From positions 2,556,908 through 2,620,907 of the forward strand of contig NZ_CP009501.1 of assembly GCF_000969885.1 (NCBI RefSeq): a stretch of DNA of 64,000 nucleotides, given 5' to 3'. Of this stretch, positions 1-9,029 are shown piece after piece. Position 1 is the stretch's first letter. The number at the start of each line of letters is the position of its first letter. The notes below the pieces were generated by a model. It did no database searches, was not told where the DNA came from, and saw only the letters and a program-made list of their open reading frames with translations. The position numbers and the translations under genes were made by a program. This DNA is from Methanosarcina thermophila TM-1 (GTDB lineage Archaea; Halobacteriota; Methanosarcinia; Methanosarcinales; Methanosarcinaceae).

Positions 1-1
1 T

Positions 2-670
2 GCAGTGATAATAGAGCCCGTACTCGGAAATATAGGTCCCATAACTCCCCTTCCCGGCTACCTGGAGGAACTCAGGAAGCTCACTCAGGAAAATGATGTG
101 CTTCTTATATTCGATGAGGTTATCACCGGATTCAGGCTTGCAATGGGAGGAGCACAGGAATATTTCGGAGTAGTGCCTGATATGACTACCCTCGGAAAGA
201 TTGTGGGAGGTGGGCTGCCTATAGGGGTTTTTGGCGGCAGGCGAGAAATTATGGAAATGATCTCCCCATCCGGGCCTGTCTACCAGGCAGGAACTTTCAG
301 CGGAAGTCCCTGTTCCATGGCTGCGGGAATTGCAGTGCTTGACTATCTGGAAAAGGAGAAGATTCATGAGAAGCTCAATTCGAAAGGCGAGTATATGAGG
401 GCTGTGCTCACTGAAATCGTTGAGGATGAAGGGCTTGATTACAGCGTATGCGGGATTGCTTCAATGTTCAAGGTCTTCTTCGGGGCTGAACCGCATAACT
501 ACCAGGAAGCTCTGAAGTGCGATAAGGAGGGTTACCTTGCCTTCTTCCACAGAATGCTCGCAAGTGGAATTTTCCTTCCTCCCTCACAGTTTGAGACCAA
601 TTTCATATCTGCAGCCCACAGCGAAGAGGATATAGAAAAAACCCTTAAAGCATATACCGAAAATCTCTGA
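2..670 (+). CDS. hemL: Glutamate-1-semialdehyde 2,1-aminomutase, C-terminal part
   Basis: The reading frame is open to the left edge, so only the last 222 residues are visible. The enzyme isomerises glutamate-1-semialdehyde to 5-aminolevulinate with pyridoxal phosphate, the second step of the C5 tetrapyrrole pathway. The visible part contains the class-III aminotransferase PLP-pocket signature DEVITGFR and the Schiff-base lysine in [11 protein letters not shown] (codon at 197-199). The stop codon lies 33 bases before hemC, which fits a heme/corrinoid/F430 precursor operon. Identity is secure from the motif set and neighbour; the N-terminus lies outside the window. Confidence 0.95.
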   Translation, partial: AVIIEPVLGNIGPITPLPGYLEELRKLTQENDVLLIFDEVITGFRLAMGGAQEYFGVVPDMTTLGKIVGGGLPIGVFGGRREIMEMISPSGPVYQAGTFSGSPCSMAAGIAVLDYLEKEKIHEKLNSKGEYMRAVLTEIVEDEGLDYSVCGIASMFKVFFGAEPHNYQEALKCDKEGYLAFFHRMLASGIFLPPSQFETNFISAAHSEEDIEKTLKAYTENL

Positions 671-702
671 ATTGACTTGCAGCTTTAAAACGAGGATTCC
701 AT

Positions 703-1653
703 ATGATAATAGGTACGCGGGGCAGCCAGCTTGCGCTTGCCCAGGCCAAGAGTGTTGCACGCCTTTTGGAAGCACAGGGCGTTGAAACCAGTTTGAAAAT
801 TATAAAAACTAGCGGAGACAGGTTTACGGACCGACCTCTGCATGCGGTATCAAGCGGAGTAGGGGCTTTCGTCAGAGAGCTGGACGATGTTATGCTTGCA
901 GGAGAAATAGATATTGCTGTCCATTCCATGAAGGATATGCCAACTGTCCGCCCTGCAACCCTTTCAACCGCTGCCGTATTGAAGCGGGATACTCCATTCG
1001 ATATTCTGCTCACTTATGACGGGACACCTCTGGATGAACTTCCCGAACAGTCCATTATAGGGACAAGTTCCCTGAGAAGGGCTGCCCAGATCAAGCGTTA
1101 CAGACCTGACCTTATTACACAGGATTTAAGAGGTAATATCGATACAAGGCTCAGAAAACTCAAAGAGGGAAAATACGACGGTATCCTTCTTGCGAAAGCA
1201 GGACTTGAACGCATGGGCTGGGAGCTTGAAGGAGAGATCCTCTCTCCTGATTTCTTCTGCCCCTCCCCGAACCAGGGTACGATTGCAGTTGTCACAAGGG
1301 CAGGCACTGAAGCTGAAGCTGTGGTCTCCAGGCTTGACCATGCTGATAGCCGGATTGCCACAGAAATCGAGCGCATCCTGATTTCCGAACTCGGAGGAGG
1401 CTGCACCACTCCGGTAGGGTCATACGCCAAAATTACGCCTGACAGAAAAGAAATCCATGTTCGAGCTGAAGTCCTTTCCCTTGATGGGGACGAATCTGTA
1501 AGAATAGACGAATTTATCCCCATGCTGGGGGGTCTTGAAGAAGCCACGGAACTGGGACACAGGCTTGCAGAGATGGGCGGCAGGAAACTGGCTGAAGATG
1601 CACTACTGCAGCTTTCCGGAAGCTCATGTGACCCGTACAATCTATACGACTGA
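703..1653 (+). CDS. hemC: Hydroxymethylbilane synthase (porphobilinogen deaminase)
   Basis: Polymerises four porphobilinogen units to hydroxymethylbilane on the way to siroheme, F430 and cobamides. The 316-residue protein has the usual length, opens with IIGTRGSQLALAQA, carries VHSMKDMP in the substrate cleft, and has the dipyrromethane cofactor cysteine near residue 234 in GGGCTTPVGSY. It follows hemL by 33 bases and precedes pyrD by 27, in the same direction. Corrinoids and F430 are in heavy demand in a methylotrophic methanogen. Confidence 0.97.
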   Translation: MIIGTRGSQLALAQAKSVARLLEAQGVETSLKIIKTSGDRFTDRPLHAVSSGVGAFVRELDDVMLAGEIDIAVHSMKDMPTVRPATLSTAAVLKRDTPFDILLTYDGTPLDELPEQSIIGTSSLRRAAQIKRYRPDLITQDLRGNIDTRLRKLKEGKYDGILLAKAGLERMGWELEGEILSPDFFCPSPNQGTIAVVTRAGTEAEAVVSRLDHADSRIATEIERILISELGGGCTTPVGSYAKITPDRKEIHVRAEVLSLDGDESVRIDEFIPMLGGLEEATELGHRLAEMGGRKLAEDALLQLSGSSCDPYNLYD

Positions 1654-1680
1654 TGATTACTGCCCAGAAAGGAACCAGCT

Positions 1681-2586
1681 ATGTATACGCTTACCGGACT
1701 TAAATTGAAAAATCCTACCATTCTTGCAGCTGGAGTGCTTGGTACAACCGGAGCATCGCTGTGCAGGGTTGCACGTGAAGGAGGAGCAGGAGCGGTTGTA
1801 ACCAAATCCATAGGTCCTGCACCTAAAGCCGGGCATCCCAACCCCAGCATGTTCGAGCTTGAATGCGGATTTCTAAATGCTATGGGGCTTCCGAACCCTT
1901 CCTATCTCGGATTTCTCCAGGAACTCGAAACTGCAAAAAAGGGCTCCGACGTTCCGGTAATTGCAAGTATCTTCGGTGGGAGCCCTGATGAGTTTAAAGA
2001 AGTTGCCGAGGGTCTGCTACCTGGAAAGCCCGATGCTTTCGAGCTTAATGTAAGCTGTCCGCATGCAGAAGGGTACGGGGCTGCTATCGGCTCTAACCCC
2101 TGCCTGGTAGAAGCAGTTACTGCCGCAGTAAAAGATGTGGTAAACGTACCTGTATGGGTTAAGCTTACACCGAACGTTTCTGACATTACGTGCATAGGAA
2201 ATGCGGCTGAGTCAGGGGGCGCAGATGCAGTTGTCGCAATTAATACCGTAAAAGGTATGGCAATAGATATCGAGTCCGGGTATCCTATCCTGGGAAACCG
2301 CTCAGGTGGGCTTTCAGGAAAGGCTATAAAACCCATAGCTGTCAAATGCATTTATGATCTCTACACTGCCCTGGAAATCCCTGTAATAGGGGTAGGCGGG
2401 GTATCCTCCTGGCAGGATGCCGTGGAGATGATAATGGCAGGGGCAGCCGCTGTTCAGATAGGGTCTGCGGTGTATGACAGACTTGATATATTCTCCGAAA
2501 TCAGTATAGGGATCGAAGCTTTCCTTAAGAGGAAAGGTTATTCGGATATAAAAGGATTAATAGGACTTTCCCATGAGATGGTCTGA
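1681..2586 (+). CDS. pyrD: Dihydroorotate dehydrogenase class 1B, catalytic subunit
   Basis: FMN enzyme that oxidises dihydroorotate to orotate in pyrimidine synthesis. The 301-residue TIM-barrel protein starts [12 protein letters not shown] and carries the class-1B active-site cysteine in [11 protein letters not shown], plus the C-terminal FMN phosphate-binding segment ([20 protein letters not shown]). Class 1B requires the PyrK partner, and its stop codon overlaps the pyrK start as TGATG at 2584-2588. This indicates translational coupling and a stoichiometric complex. Confidence 0.96.
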   Translation: MYTLTGLKLKNPTILAAGVLGTTGASLCRVAREGGAGAVVTKSIGPAPKAGHPNPSMFELECGFLNAMGLPNPSYLGFLQELETAKKGSDVPVIASIFGGSPDEFKEVAEGLLPGKPDAFELNVSCPHAEGYGAAIGSNPCLVEAVTAAVKDVVNVPVWVKLTPNVSDITCIGNAAESGGADAVVAINTVKGMAIDIESGYPILGNRSGGLSGKAIKPIAVKCIYDLYTALEIPVIGVGGVSSWQDAVEMIMAGAAAVQIGSAVYDRLDIFSEISIGIEAFLKRKGYSDIKGLIGLSHEMV

Positions 2587-3365
2587 TGCTTCCCCTTAAT
2601 GCTACAATAGTAAAGATAAATGAAGAATCTCCTTCTGTCAGGACTTTCTTTTTCGACTATCAGTTTGAGACTATGAAAGCAGGCCAGTTTGTAATGGTCT
2701 GGGTCAGAGGCGTGGACGAGATACCCATGGGTCTCTCAAGTAAGAATTCAATAACTGTCCAGAAAGTTGGGGAGGCAACCTCAAAGCTCTTTGAATTGAA
2801 AGAAGGTGATTCTTTCGGGCTCAGAGGACCTTTCGGAGTTGGCTTTACCCTGCCTTCTAAGGGAGAGAGAACTCTAGTTATCGCAGGCGGTGTAGGAGCT
2901 GCACCTCTTGCTCCTTATGCTGAAGCTGCCCGTATTGCAGGCGCTGAAGTATATACAGTCCTTGGAGCACGGAGTGCAGATGACCTGATTTTTGAGAAGC
3001 GGTTTGCAGAAGCAGGGAATGTCTATGTTTCTACGGATGATGGCTCAAAAGGGGTAAAGGGCTTTGTTACCGATGTACTTAATGATCTCGATCTCTCGGC
3101 TTATGACAGAATTGCAGTCTGCGGACCGGAAGTAATGATGGCTTCGGTTTTCAGGCTGCTTGAGGACAGAAAGCTTCTTGAGAAATCCGAGTTTAGCCTT
3201 CACCGTTATTTCAAATGTGGCATAGGAGTCTGTGGGGCGTGCTGCATAGACCGATCAGGTCTCAGGGTTTGCAAGGATGGACCTGTATTTTCAGGAGTGC
3301 AGCTCCTTGATTCCGAGCTGGGAAAATATACACGGGACGCCAGCGGGCGAAGAGTTAAAATTTAA
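2586..3365 (+). CDS. pyrK: Dihydroorotate dehydrogenase electron-transfer subunit
   Basis: FAD and [2Fe-2S] subunit that passes electrons from PyrD onward, NAD+ being the usual acceptor in this class. The order is a ferredoxin-reductase-type FAD domain (residues about 1-100), a pyridine-nucleotide domain starting at [11 protein letters not shown], and a C-terminal cluster of cysteines in [17 protein letters not shown] followed by another Cys in RVCKDGP, the PyrK 2Fe-2S arrangement. The start overlaps the pyrD stop. A short hairpin at 3377-3398 separates it from the next gene. Confidence 0.95.
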   Translation: MLPLNATIVKINEESPSVRTFFFDYQFETMKAGQFVMVWVRGVDEIPMGLSSKNSITVQKVGEATSKLFELKEGDSFGLRGPFGVGFTLPSKGERTLVIAGGVGAAPLAPYAEAARIAGAEVYTVLGARSADDLIFEKRFAEAGNVYVSTDDGSKGVKGFVTDVLNDLDLSAYDRIAVCGPEVMMASVFRLLEDRKLLEKSEFSLHRYFKCGIGVCGACCIDRSGLRVCKDGPVFSGVQLLDSELGKYTRDASGRRVKI

Positions 3366-3438
3366 GTTTGAATATATCCTTTTAAAAAAATAAAAGGAAG
3401 CAGGTGAATTCATCCGGAAAGCAGGAGAAGACGGAGAT

Positions 3439-4173
3439 ATGATTGGAAGGTTCAGATCAGGAGATGAGATTTTCTATGGAGAAATAGAAGATGGGCATGT
3501 GTATCCAAAGGGAGGAGCTTCCGCAGGAATCTTTGAGCTTTCGGAACTTCGCGTCCTTCCGCCTTCGTCTCCCTCCAAAATTGTGTGTGTTGGCCTGAAC
3601 TACAGAGATCATGCTGAAGAGATGCACATGGAAGTCCCGGATACTCCTGTTATCTTTTTGAAACCTCCTTCAGCCGTTATAGGGCATGAGGATAAGATAA
3701 TTTATCCTGCATCCAGCTCCAGAGTGGAATATGAAGCCGAACTTGCAGTCGTGATAGGCAAACGCTGTAAAAATATCTCTGCCTTAAAAGCCGAGGATGT
3801 AATTGCTGGCTATACCTGTTTTAACGATGTAACCGCGCGGGATCTTCAGCAAAAAGACGGACAGTGGACAAGAGCAAAGAGTTTTGATACTTTTGCAGCT
3901 TTTGGACCCTATCTTGCATTTCCAGATGAGCTTGATGTTAATGATGCAAAAATTACCTGCAGGGTGAATGGGGAAACTAGACAGGCTTCCAGCACTTCAA
4001 ACTTTATTTTTGACATTCCTTATCTTATTGAATTTATCACCGAGATCATGACCCTGGAAGTCGGAGATGTTATTGCCACAGGAACTCCGCCTGGTGTTGG
4101 AGAACTTCAGCGTGAGGACATTGTGGAAGTTGAAATCCAGGGAATCGGAATACTAAGAAACGAGGTTGTCTGA
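3439..4173 (+). CDS. Fumarylacetoacetate hydrolase family protein
   Basis: A 244-residue single-domain FAH-fold protein. Family members are Mg2+-dependent hydrolases, decarboxylases or isomerases acting on acylpyruvates and related diketo acids. The core is visible: KIVCVGLNYRDHAEE, FLKPPSAVIG, then the metal-binding acidic run EYEAELAVVIGK, then CFNDVTARDLQ and ATGTPPGVGE. The true substrate cannot be told from sequence; acylpyruvase or oxaloacetate-related activity is possible. GGAGAT just upstream is a good ribosome site. Its stop overlaps the next start as TGATG. Confidence 0.88.
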   Translation: MIGRFRSGDEIFYGEIEDGHVYPKGGASAGIFELSELRVLPPSSPSKIVCVGLNYRDHAEEMHMEVPDTPVIFLKPPSAVIGHEDKIIYPASSSRVEYEAELAVVIGKRCKNISALKAEDVIAGYTCFNDVTARDLQQKDGQWTRAKSFDTFAAFGPYLAFPDELDVNDAKITCRVNGETRQASSTSNFIFDIPYLIEFITEIMTLEVGDVIATGTPPGVGELQREDIVEVEIQGIGILRNEVV

Positions 4174-4478
4174 TGCTGCTTGAGCATATCGGAACGGAAC
4201 TTGACCTTACCGAGCGCCATTTTCTGGTGCTCAAAAAAGTGATTGAAGAAGCTCCTATCGGAATCCTGAAACTTGCAGAAGTTACCGGAATGCAGAACCA
4301 TAAAGTACGCTACTCCCTCAGGGTTCTTGAGCAAGCTAACCTTATAAAGCCTTCAGCCCAGGGTGCAGTGCCAGGGGAAGCAGTTCCTAAATTCCTCGAG
4401 GAACTCGAAGGCGAGTTTGAGAAAATCAACGAAAAATTGGCTCGTATACGGGAAATTGGGGCGTCTATTCCCAGATAA
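4173..4478 (+). CDS. Small winged-helix protein, putative transcriptional regulator
   Basis: A 101-residue protein translationally coupled (TGATG) to the FAH-family gene. Residues about 12-60 look like a helix-turn-helix or winged helix (LKKVIEEAPIGILKLAEVTG, then a recognition-helix-like segment around NHKVRYSLRVLEQ). The C-terminal 35 residues are a charged, probably coiled-coil helix that could give dimerisation. No effector domain is visible. Regulation of the upstream gene is an inference from coupling only. Confidence 0.7.
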   Translation: MLLEHIGTELDLTERHFLVLKKVIEEAPIGILKLAEVTGMQNHKVRYSLRVLEQANLIKPSAQGAVPGEAVPKFLEELEGEFEKINEKLARIREIGASIPR

Positions 4479-4496
4479 AACCCCCTGCAATCATTG

Positions 4497-4670
4497 AGCC
4501 TAAACCCTTGCGACGGTTTATCGCCAAGCGTTGCGCCGCTTGACCCCGCCGTTGCCTGGGTTTTCGCTCAAGCTTTTTCAAAAAAGGCTTGTGTTACATC
4601 GCTTGATTACGCCGCTATGCCGGTTTTCGTTCAAGCGTTTTCGAAAAACTTGTGAAGGTGTCTGTAGACT
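4497..4670. repeat. GC-richer intergenic element, two diverged copies
   Basis: Two related blocks lie side by side (about 4517-4590 and 4597-4660). Each has CGCTTGA, then a CGCCG run, then a GGTTTTCG-TCAAGC segment, then a TTTTTCAAAAA or TTTTCGAAAAA palindromic core and CTTGTG. They contrast sharply with the AT-rich DNA around them and are not coding. This resembles a dispersed intergenic repeat family, but only this locus is visible. Confidence 0.6.
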
Positions 4671-4680
4671 TATATTCTTA

Positions 4681-4845
4681 ATCAATCATTTAATCCAAAT
4701 CATTTAATCCAAATTATTTAATCAAAATCATTTAATCTCAAATCTTTTAATCCCAAATCATTTAACCAAAATCAATTATTTAATCAAAAATTTGATCAAA
4801 ATCATTTAATCAAAATCAATCATTATCCAAATTAATTATTTAATC
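4681..4845. repeat. AT-rich degenerate tandem repeat (AATCATTTAATC type)
   Basis: About ten diverged repeats of an 11-16 base unit, AATCATTTAATCCAA and variants, run up to the gltX ribosome site. The tract is non-coding and probably contains the gltX promoter, since many units resemble TTTAA-type TATA boxes. The exact promoter cannot be chosen. Confidence 0.75.
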
Positions 4846-4870
4846 CATGTTTATTTTTGGAGAAACTTCT

Positions 4871-6586
4871 ATGACTTTAAGTCCTGAAGACCTTAAAACA
4901 ATTGAAAAATATGCTTATCAAAACGCTGTAAAATATGGAAAAGCTCCCCAACCCAAGGCTGTAATGGGTAAGGTAATGGGGGAGTGCCCTCAACTTCGAT
5001 CCGACCCGAAGGCGGTATCAGAGGCTCTTGAAGCCATTGTCGCCGAAATTAGCAAAGAGAATCCTGAAACTTGGGAGGCAAAGCTTTCGGAAATTGCCCC
5101 CGAACTTATTGAAGCCCTGAACGTGAAAAAGGAACCTGAAAAAGGCTTAAAACCTCTTGAGGGGGCGGAAATGGGTAAGGTTGTGATGCGTTTTGCCCCG
5201 AATCCAAACGGGCCTGCAACCCTGGGCAGTGCAAGAGGTATGGTAGTTAATTCCGAATACGTGAAGATGTATAAGGGAAAGTTCATCTTGCGCTTTGATG
5301 ATACTGATCCTGATATAAAACGCCCCATGCTTGAAGCTTATGACTGGTATCTCGATGACTTCAAATGGCTCGGGGTTGTGCCTGACCAGGTGGTTTATGC
5401 CTCTGATCGCTTCCCTCTCTATTACGATTACGCAAGAAAACTCATTGAAATGGGCAAAGCTTACGTTTGTTTCTGTAAAGGAGAAAACTTCAAGCGATTC
5501 AAGGATGCTAAAAAAGCGTGCCCGCACAGGGATACCAGCCCTGAAGAAAACCTTATGCACTGGGAGAAGATGCTTGCTGGGGAATATGAAGACCACCAGG
5601 CAGTGCTGAGGATAAAGACGGATATAGAACATAAGGATCCTGCTTTGAGGGATTGGGGTGCTTTCAGAATAAGAAAGATGTCGCATCCCCGCCCTGAAAT
5701 AGGGAATAAGTACGTTGTTTGGCCCCTTCTGGATTTTGCAGGGGCTATTGAAGATCACGAGCTGGGTATGACCCATATCATTAGAGGAAAAGATCTTATA
5801 GATAGCGAAAAGCGGCAGAGCTACATTTACAAATACTTCGGCTGGAAGTACCCCATAACAACTCACTGGGGCAGGGTCAAGATCCATGAGTTTGGAAAGT
5901 TCAGTACAAGCACCCTTAGAAAAGCCATCGAAGCAGGAGAATATAGCGGCTGGGATGATCCGAGGCTTCCCACAGTTCGGGCTATCCGACGCCGTGGAAT
6001 CCAGGCTGAAGCCCTCAAGAGGTTCATGATCGATATGGGAGTTGGAATGACCGATGTAAGCATAAGTATGGAGTCTCTCTATGCTGAGAACCGTAAAATC
6101 GTAGACCCCATCGCAAACCGCTACTTCTTTGTCTGGAATCCGGTAGAACTGGAAATTATAGATGCCGAACCTACTGTTGTTAAAGCTCCGCTTCATCCCA
6201 CTGACCATACAAGAGGATTCCGGGAGATCGCGGTAGAAAATAAGGTGCTTATTTGCCATGATGATGTCGATAAGCTAAAAGTGGGCTCTATCATCCGCTT
6301 GAAGGATTTCTGCAATATTGAAATCACTTCTCTTTCCCCGTTACGGGCAAAAATCTCTGATATTTCTCTTGAAGCTCTTAAAAAAGCAAAAGCAAAAATT
6401 ATCCACTGGGTCCCACTTGACGGCATAAATGTGAAAGTGCGTGGTCCCGAAGGCGATATTGATGGGATTGGAGAGCAGGGAATTGCAGCCGAACTTGATA
6501 AGATCGTACAGTTCGAACGCTTCGGTTTCTGCAGAATTGATTCAGTAGATGAGGGACAAACTGTGGCATATTTTGCCCACAAATGA
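4871..6586 (+). CDS. gltX: Glutamyl-tRNA synthetase, archaeal type
   Basis: Class I aminoacyl-tRNA synthetase; the archaeal non-discriminating type charges tRNA-Glu and also tRNA-Gln for later amidation. I chose ATG 4871 (571 residues) over an upstream in-frame ATG at 4847, because GGAG at 4859-4862 sits eight bases before it. Catalytic-domain signatures are present: RFAPNPNGPATLGSARG (HIGH-like region) and FGKFSTSTLRKA (KMSKS-like region). The C-terminal half is beta-barrel-like, as in archaeal GluRS/eukaryotic GlnRS. A hairpin terminator follows. Confidence 0.95.
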   Translation: MTLSPEDLKTIEKYAYQNAVKYGKAPQPKAVMGKVMGECPQLRSDPKAVSEALEAIVAEISKENPETWEAKLSEIAPELIEALNVKKEPEKGLKPLEGAEMGKVVMRFAPNPNGPATLGSARGMVVNSEYVKMYKGKFILRFDDTDPDIKRPMLEAYDWYLDDFKWLGVVPDQVVYASDRFPLYYDYARKLIEMGKAYVCFCKGENFKRFKDAKKACPHRDTSPEENLMHWEKMLAGEYEDHQAVLRIKTDIEHKDPALRDWGAFRIRKMSHPRPEIGNKYVVWPLLDFAGAIEDHELGMTHIIRGKDLIDSEKRQSYIYKYFGWKYPITTHWGRVKIHEFGKFSTSTLRKAIEAGEYSGWDDPRLPTVRAIRRRGIQAEALKRFMIDMGVGMTDVSISMESLYAENRKIVDPIANRYFFVWNPVELEIIDAEPTVVKAPLHPTDHTRGFREIAVENKVLICHDDVDKLKVGSIIRLKDFCNIEITSLSPLRAKISDISLEALKKAKAKIIHWVPLDGINVKVRGPEGDIDGIGEQGIAAELDKIVQFERFGFCRIDSVDEGQTVAYFAHK

Positions 6587-6592
6587 TTTTTC

Positions 6593-6631
6593 AGAAAGAA
6601 AAAGGGCAGAAAACAGTCCTTTTTCTTTTAT
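6593..6631 (+). terminator. Hairpin terminator after gltX
   Basis: AGAAAAAGG and CCTTTTTCTT pair around a short loop, and the 3' arm itself is T-rich, ending TTCTTTTA. Its position eight bases after the gltX stop fits transcription termination. Confidence 0.7.
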
Positions 6632-7574
6632 CAGCTTTCCATTAATTTTTTAATTTTTCCGCAGAGAGAAAGTGTAGAATTAGTCAGTTTTTTTCTTTAG
6701 TATTTGCCCATTTGAAACTGTTAGTATTATTACTATCCAGTTAAAGAGAAGAAACTGTTAATATTATTACTATTCAGTTAAAGAAGAGAAACATCAGGGA
6801 AGAATTCGATATCGATAGACTCTCTTAGTATTATCCAATTAAAGAAAATAATCTAATCTCCAGGATGGTTATTGAAATAATTATTACTATAAATTATATA
6901 AATTAATGTGTTTGTTTTTATAATAGTTCTTAGTTAATGGATCAGGAAAACAAAAAAATATTTGCTTCTCAATTTCTAAAAATTTTTTATTATTATATTT
7001 TAAATTTTTGTCATTAGCAGCAGAAATATTCAATTATATTCGATTATTTTTTAATAACTTTTCTTCCTTATGTAAACAGTCTTCCCAAATTTCTCATCAA
7101 AAAAACAAAAATATTTTATAATATAATCTGTATAAACCCTGATAGCAACGTAATTAATAACAAATAAATGGAAACCTTTTAGAAGAGTTTCCCTGGCTAA
7201 AAACTGCCGTTATTGAAAACAGGAAGAATTGACCGGAAGGGGATTGTCCTGTATTCAGTAACAGATTTTTAGCGGTAGAAGCCAGAAATTCTAATCCGAC
7301 CTCACTTCCAATGACTGATCCCTATAAGGTTATTGGAGTGTGGGACTCTGTGTGCAGCGTGTCCGCCCCACATTGGTCGCAGAGAACCGGATTGGGTAGA
7401 TTCAAAAATATTACGCAGACGTAATTAGAATCTTTGAATTACTGTATAGACCCGGCATAATTAGATATTAGATACAGACTCGGTCTAATTAGATAGTTCG
7501 GAAAAACATTACGAGTAACGTAATATGGAATTTTGAGGAATATCTGGGAAAAATGTACAATAATCCTAGAGCAT
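6632..7574. other. Long AT-rich non-coding region with a 37-bp direct repeat
   Basis: No ORF with coding character. At 6714-6787 a unit beginning GAAACTGTTAGTATTATTAC is repeated almost exactly with a 37-base period, and a third partial copy (TTAGTATTATCCAATTAAAG) lies near 6826. Around 7339-7382 the segments TGTGGG and CCCACA can form a weak hairpin. Between 7410 and 7500 TAATTAGA recurs several times in a promoter-like setting ahead of the beta-helix gene. Confidence 0.6.
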
Positions 7575-7970
7575 TTGAGTTTACTCAAATTCTATATCCA
7601 ATCCAGAGGCGATACAATGGTAAAAAAGGAATTCAGGAACCCTGTTCCTGACAGCATGTTTTGCTTAAAAAACGTATCAGCTGTTGGATACACAACTACT
7701 CTATAGTTTTTTGAGTTTTCTCAGATTCTAAATCCAACCCAAGGTGATACGATGCTAAAAATGGAGCTGGAGACGCTGTTCCTGACAATGTGTCTTAGCT
7801 TAATAGTCGTATGTGCTTTGGGTAATTATACTAGGACCCCAGAGATTTCTTGAGTCCACTCAAATTCCAAACCCAACCCAAAGGTGATACGATGCTAAAA
7901 AGACAGATAGGAACCCTATTCCTAGCAGCATGCCTTATTTTAACAGCCGTACCCGCTGCGTTAGGCGCGC
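7575..7970 (+). repeat. Three tandem diverged copies of a leader plus signal-peptide start
   Basis: Copies begin at 7575, 7711 and 7850, each with TTGAG..CTCA, then a CCAACCCAAGGTGATAC-like ribosome site and an ATG (7617, 7752, 7892) followed by related signal-peptide codons. Only the third ATG opens a full gene. The first two give peptides of 29 and 33 codons (stops at 7704-7706 and 7851-7853). The ATG-to-ATG spacing is 135 and 140 bases. The copies have diverged, so the duplications are not recent. Confidence 0.85.
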
Positions 7971-8857
7971 AGAATACAATAACTGTAAATCCTACTGGGT
8001 CAAGTGCCCAGACTGCAATTAATAATGCAATAAATTCCGTAGCATCAAAAGCAACCTCAAGTAACCCTGGAGTTGTTATCCTCAGTGCTGGCACTTATAA
8101 GATAAGTGCACCTATAGTTTTGAAATCTAATGTAGTACTGAAAGGTTCCGGCGACGGCACAATAATCTTTGCCACAGGCTCAGTCTGTAATTCCGAAGGG
8201 GCGCCAGGATATATATTCGGATCAGGTGTTTCTAACGTTGAAGTATCTCATCTTCAATTCCAAAGTACGGCAACCGGACCTAAAGATGGAGGTCATGGAT
8301 CATATAGAAACTGCATAAGACTCTTATCTGTGAGTAATGCTAAAATACATGACATTTTATTCGATCGCTATCTGTATGGTGATGGTGTCAGAATAAGTAA
8401 AAGCTCTGGAATAAACGTATATAATTGCAGAATACAGTCCTCAGGGCATGATGGCGTATCATTCCTCTCCGGAACCAAGAATTCCAGAATGTATAACAAT
8501 TATGTTGAGGTTCAGACCAATACAGGTGTCAGAGTAGACAACTGTGCAAATATTGAAGTTGACCACAATACTTTCACAGGCAGTGCCGGATCTGGATGGT
8601 GCTGCGTTCAGCTCCAAAATACGCTGACTAATGTGAAAGTCCATCACAACATTATGCATGATTTTAAAGGATCAAGCAGCAGTGCAGGTGTTGGAAACTG
8701 GAACGCTAAAGGGTCAATTAGCGTTTATGATAACGTTATGTGGAACGTGTCTCCTTACATTCAGGTAGGCTCAGGCTCAAATATACTGGGACCATCTGAT
8801 CACAACGTTGATAATTGGGTGGCGAAAGGGTACGGATACGGCTCTCTCGGCAAGTAA
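7892..8857 (+). CDS. Secreted right-handed beta-helix (pectate-lyase-like) protein
   Basis: I chose ATG 7892 because GGTGAT lies three bases before it and a clean signal peptide follows (residues 1-26, ending PAALGAQ); an upstream in-frame TTG at 7850 would precede the ribosome site. The 321-residue product is a parallel beta-helix: repeated short rungs such as NVVLKGSGDGTII, NVEVSHLQF, NAKIHDILF, GINVYNCRI, NIEVDHNTF, NVKVHHNIM. This fold is shared by pectate lyases and other polysaccharide-acting proteins. No catalytic set is certain, so the substrate is unknown. There is no visible cell-surface anchor, which suggests release from the cell or non-covalent attachment. Confidence 0.85.
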   Translation: MLKRQIGTLFLAACLILTAVPAALGAQNTITVNPTGSSAQTAINNAINSVASKATSSNPGVVILSAGTYKISAPIVLKSNVVLKGSGDGTIIFATGSVCNSEGAPGYIFGSGVSNVEVSHLQFQSTATGPKDGGHGSYRNCIRLLSVSNAKIHDILFDRYLYGDGVRISKSSGINVYNCRIQSSGHDGVSFLSGTKNSRMYNNYVEVQTNTGVRVDNCANIEVDHNTFTGSAGSGWCCVQLQNTLTNVKVHHNIMHDFKGSSSSAGVGNWNAKGSISVYDNVMWNVSPYIQVGSGSNILGPSDHNVDNWVAKGYGYGSLGK

Positions 8858-8927
8858 GGCTCACAGGAGTTAATGAACCGCTTCAACGTTTAATGAGACT
8901 CTCGCAACAGAGAGTGTTCCTTAACAG

Positions 8928-9003
8928 GTAACCGAAGCCGATAATACATCATTGACAGAAGAGAACATTAAAGCCATTGTCATTGATAATTGGCTTCGGT
9001 TAC
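8928..9003 (+). terminator. Large imperfect palindrome after the beta-helix gene
   Basis: GTAACCGAAGCC at 8928-8939 is exactly complementary to GGCTTCGGTTAC at 8992-9003. The inner arms, GATAATACATCATTGAC and GTCATTGATAAT, also pair imperfectly. It may act as a terminator or 3'-end stabiliser, though there is no T-run directly after it. Confidence 0.55.
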
Positions 9004-9029
9004 CCCTCCCTGATACAGTTTATCAAGGT

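Noticed and set aside
5147-6259. A 370-codon minus-strand ORF antisense to gltX
   Set aside because: It lies fully inside gltX, whose synthetase motifs are clear; the antisense product shows no fold or motif.
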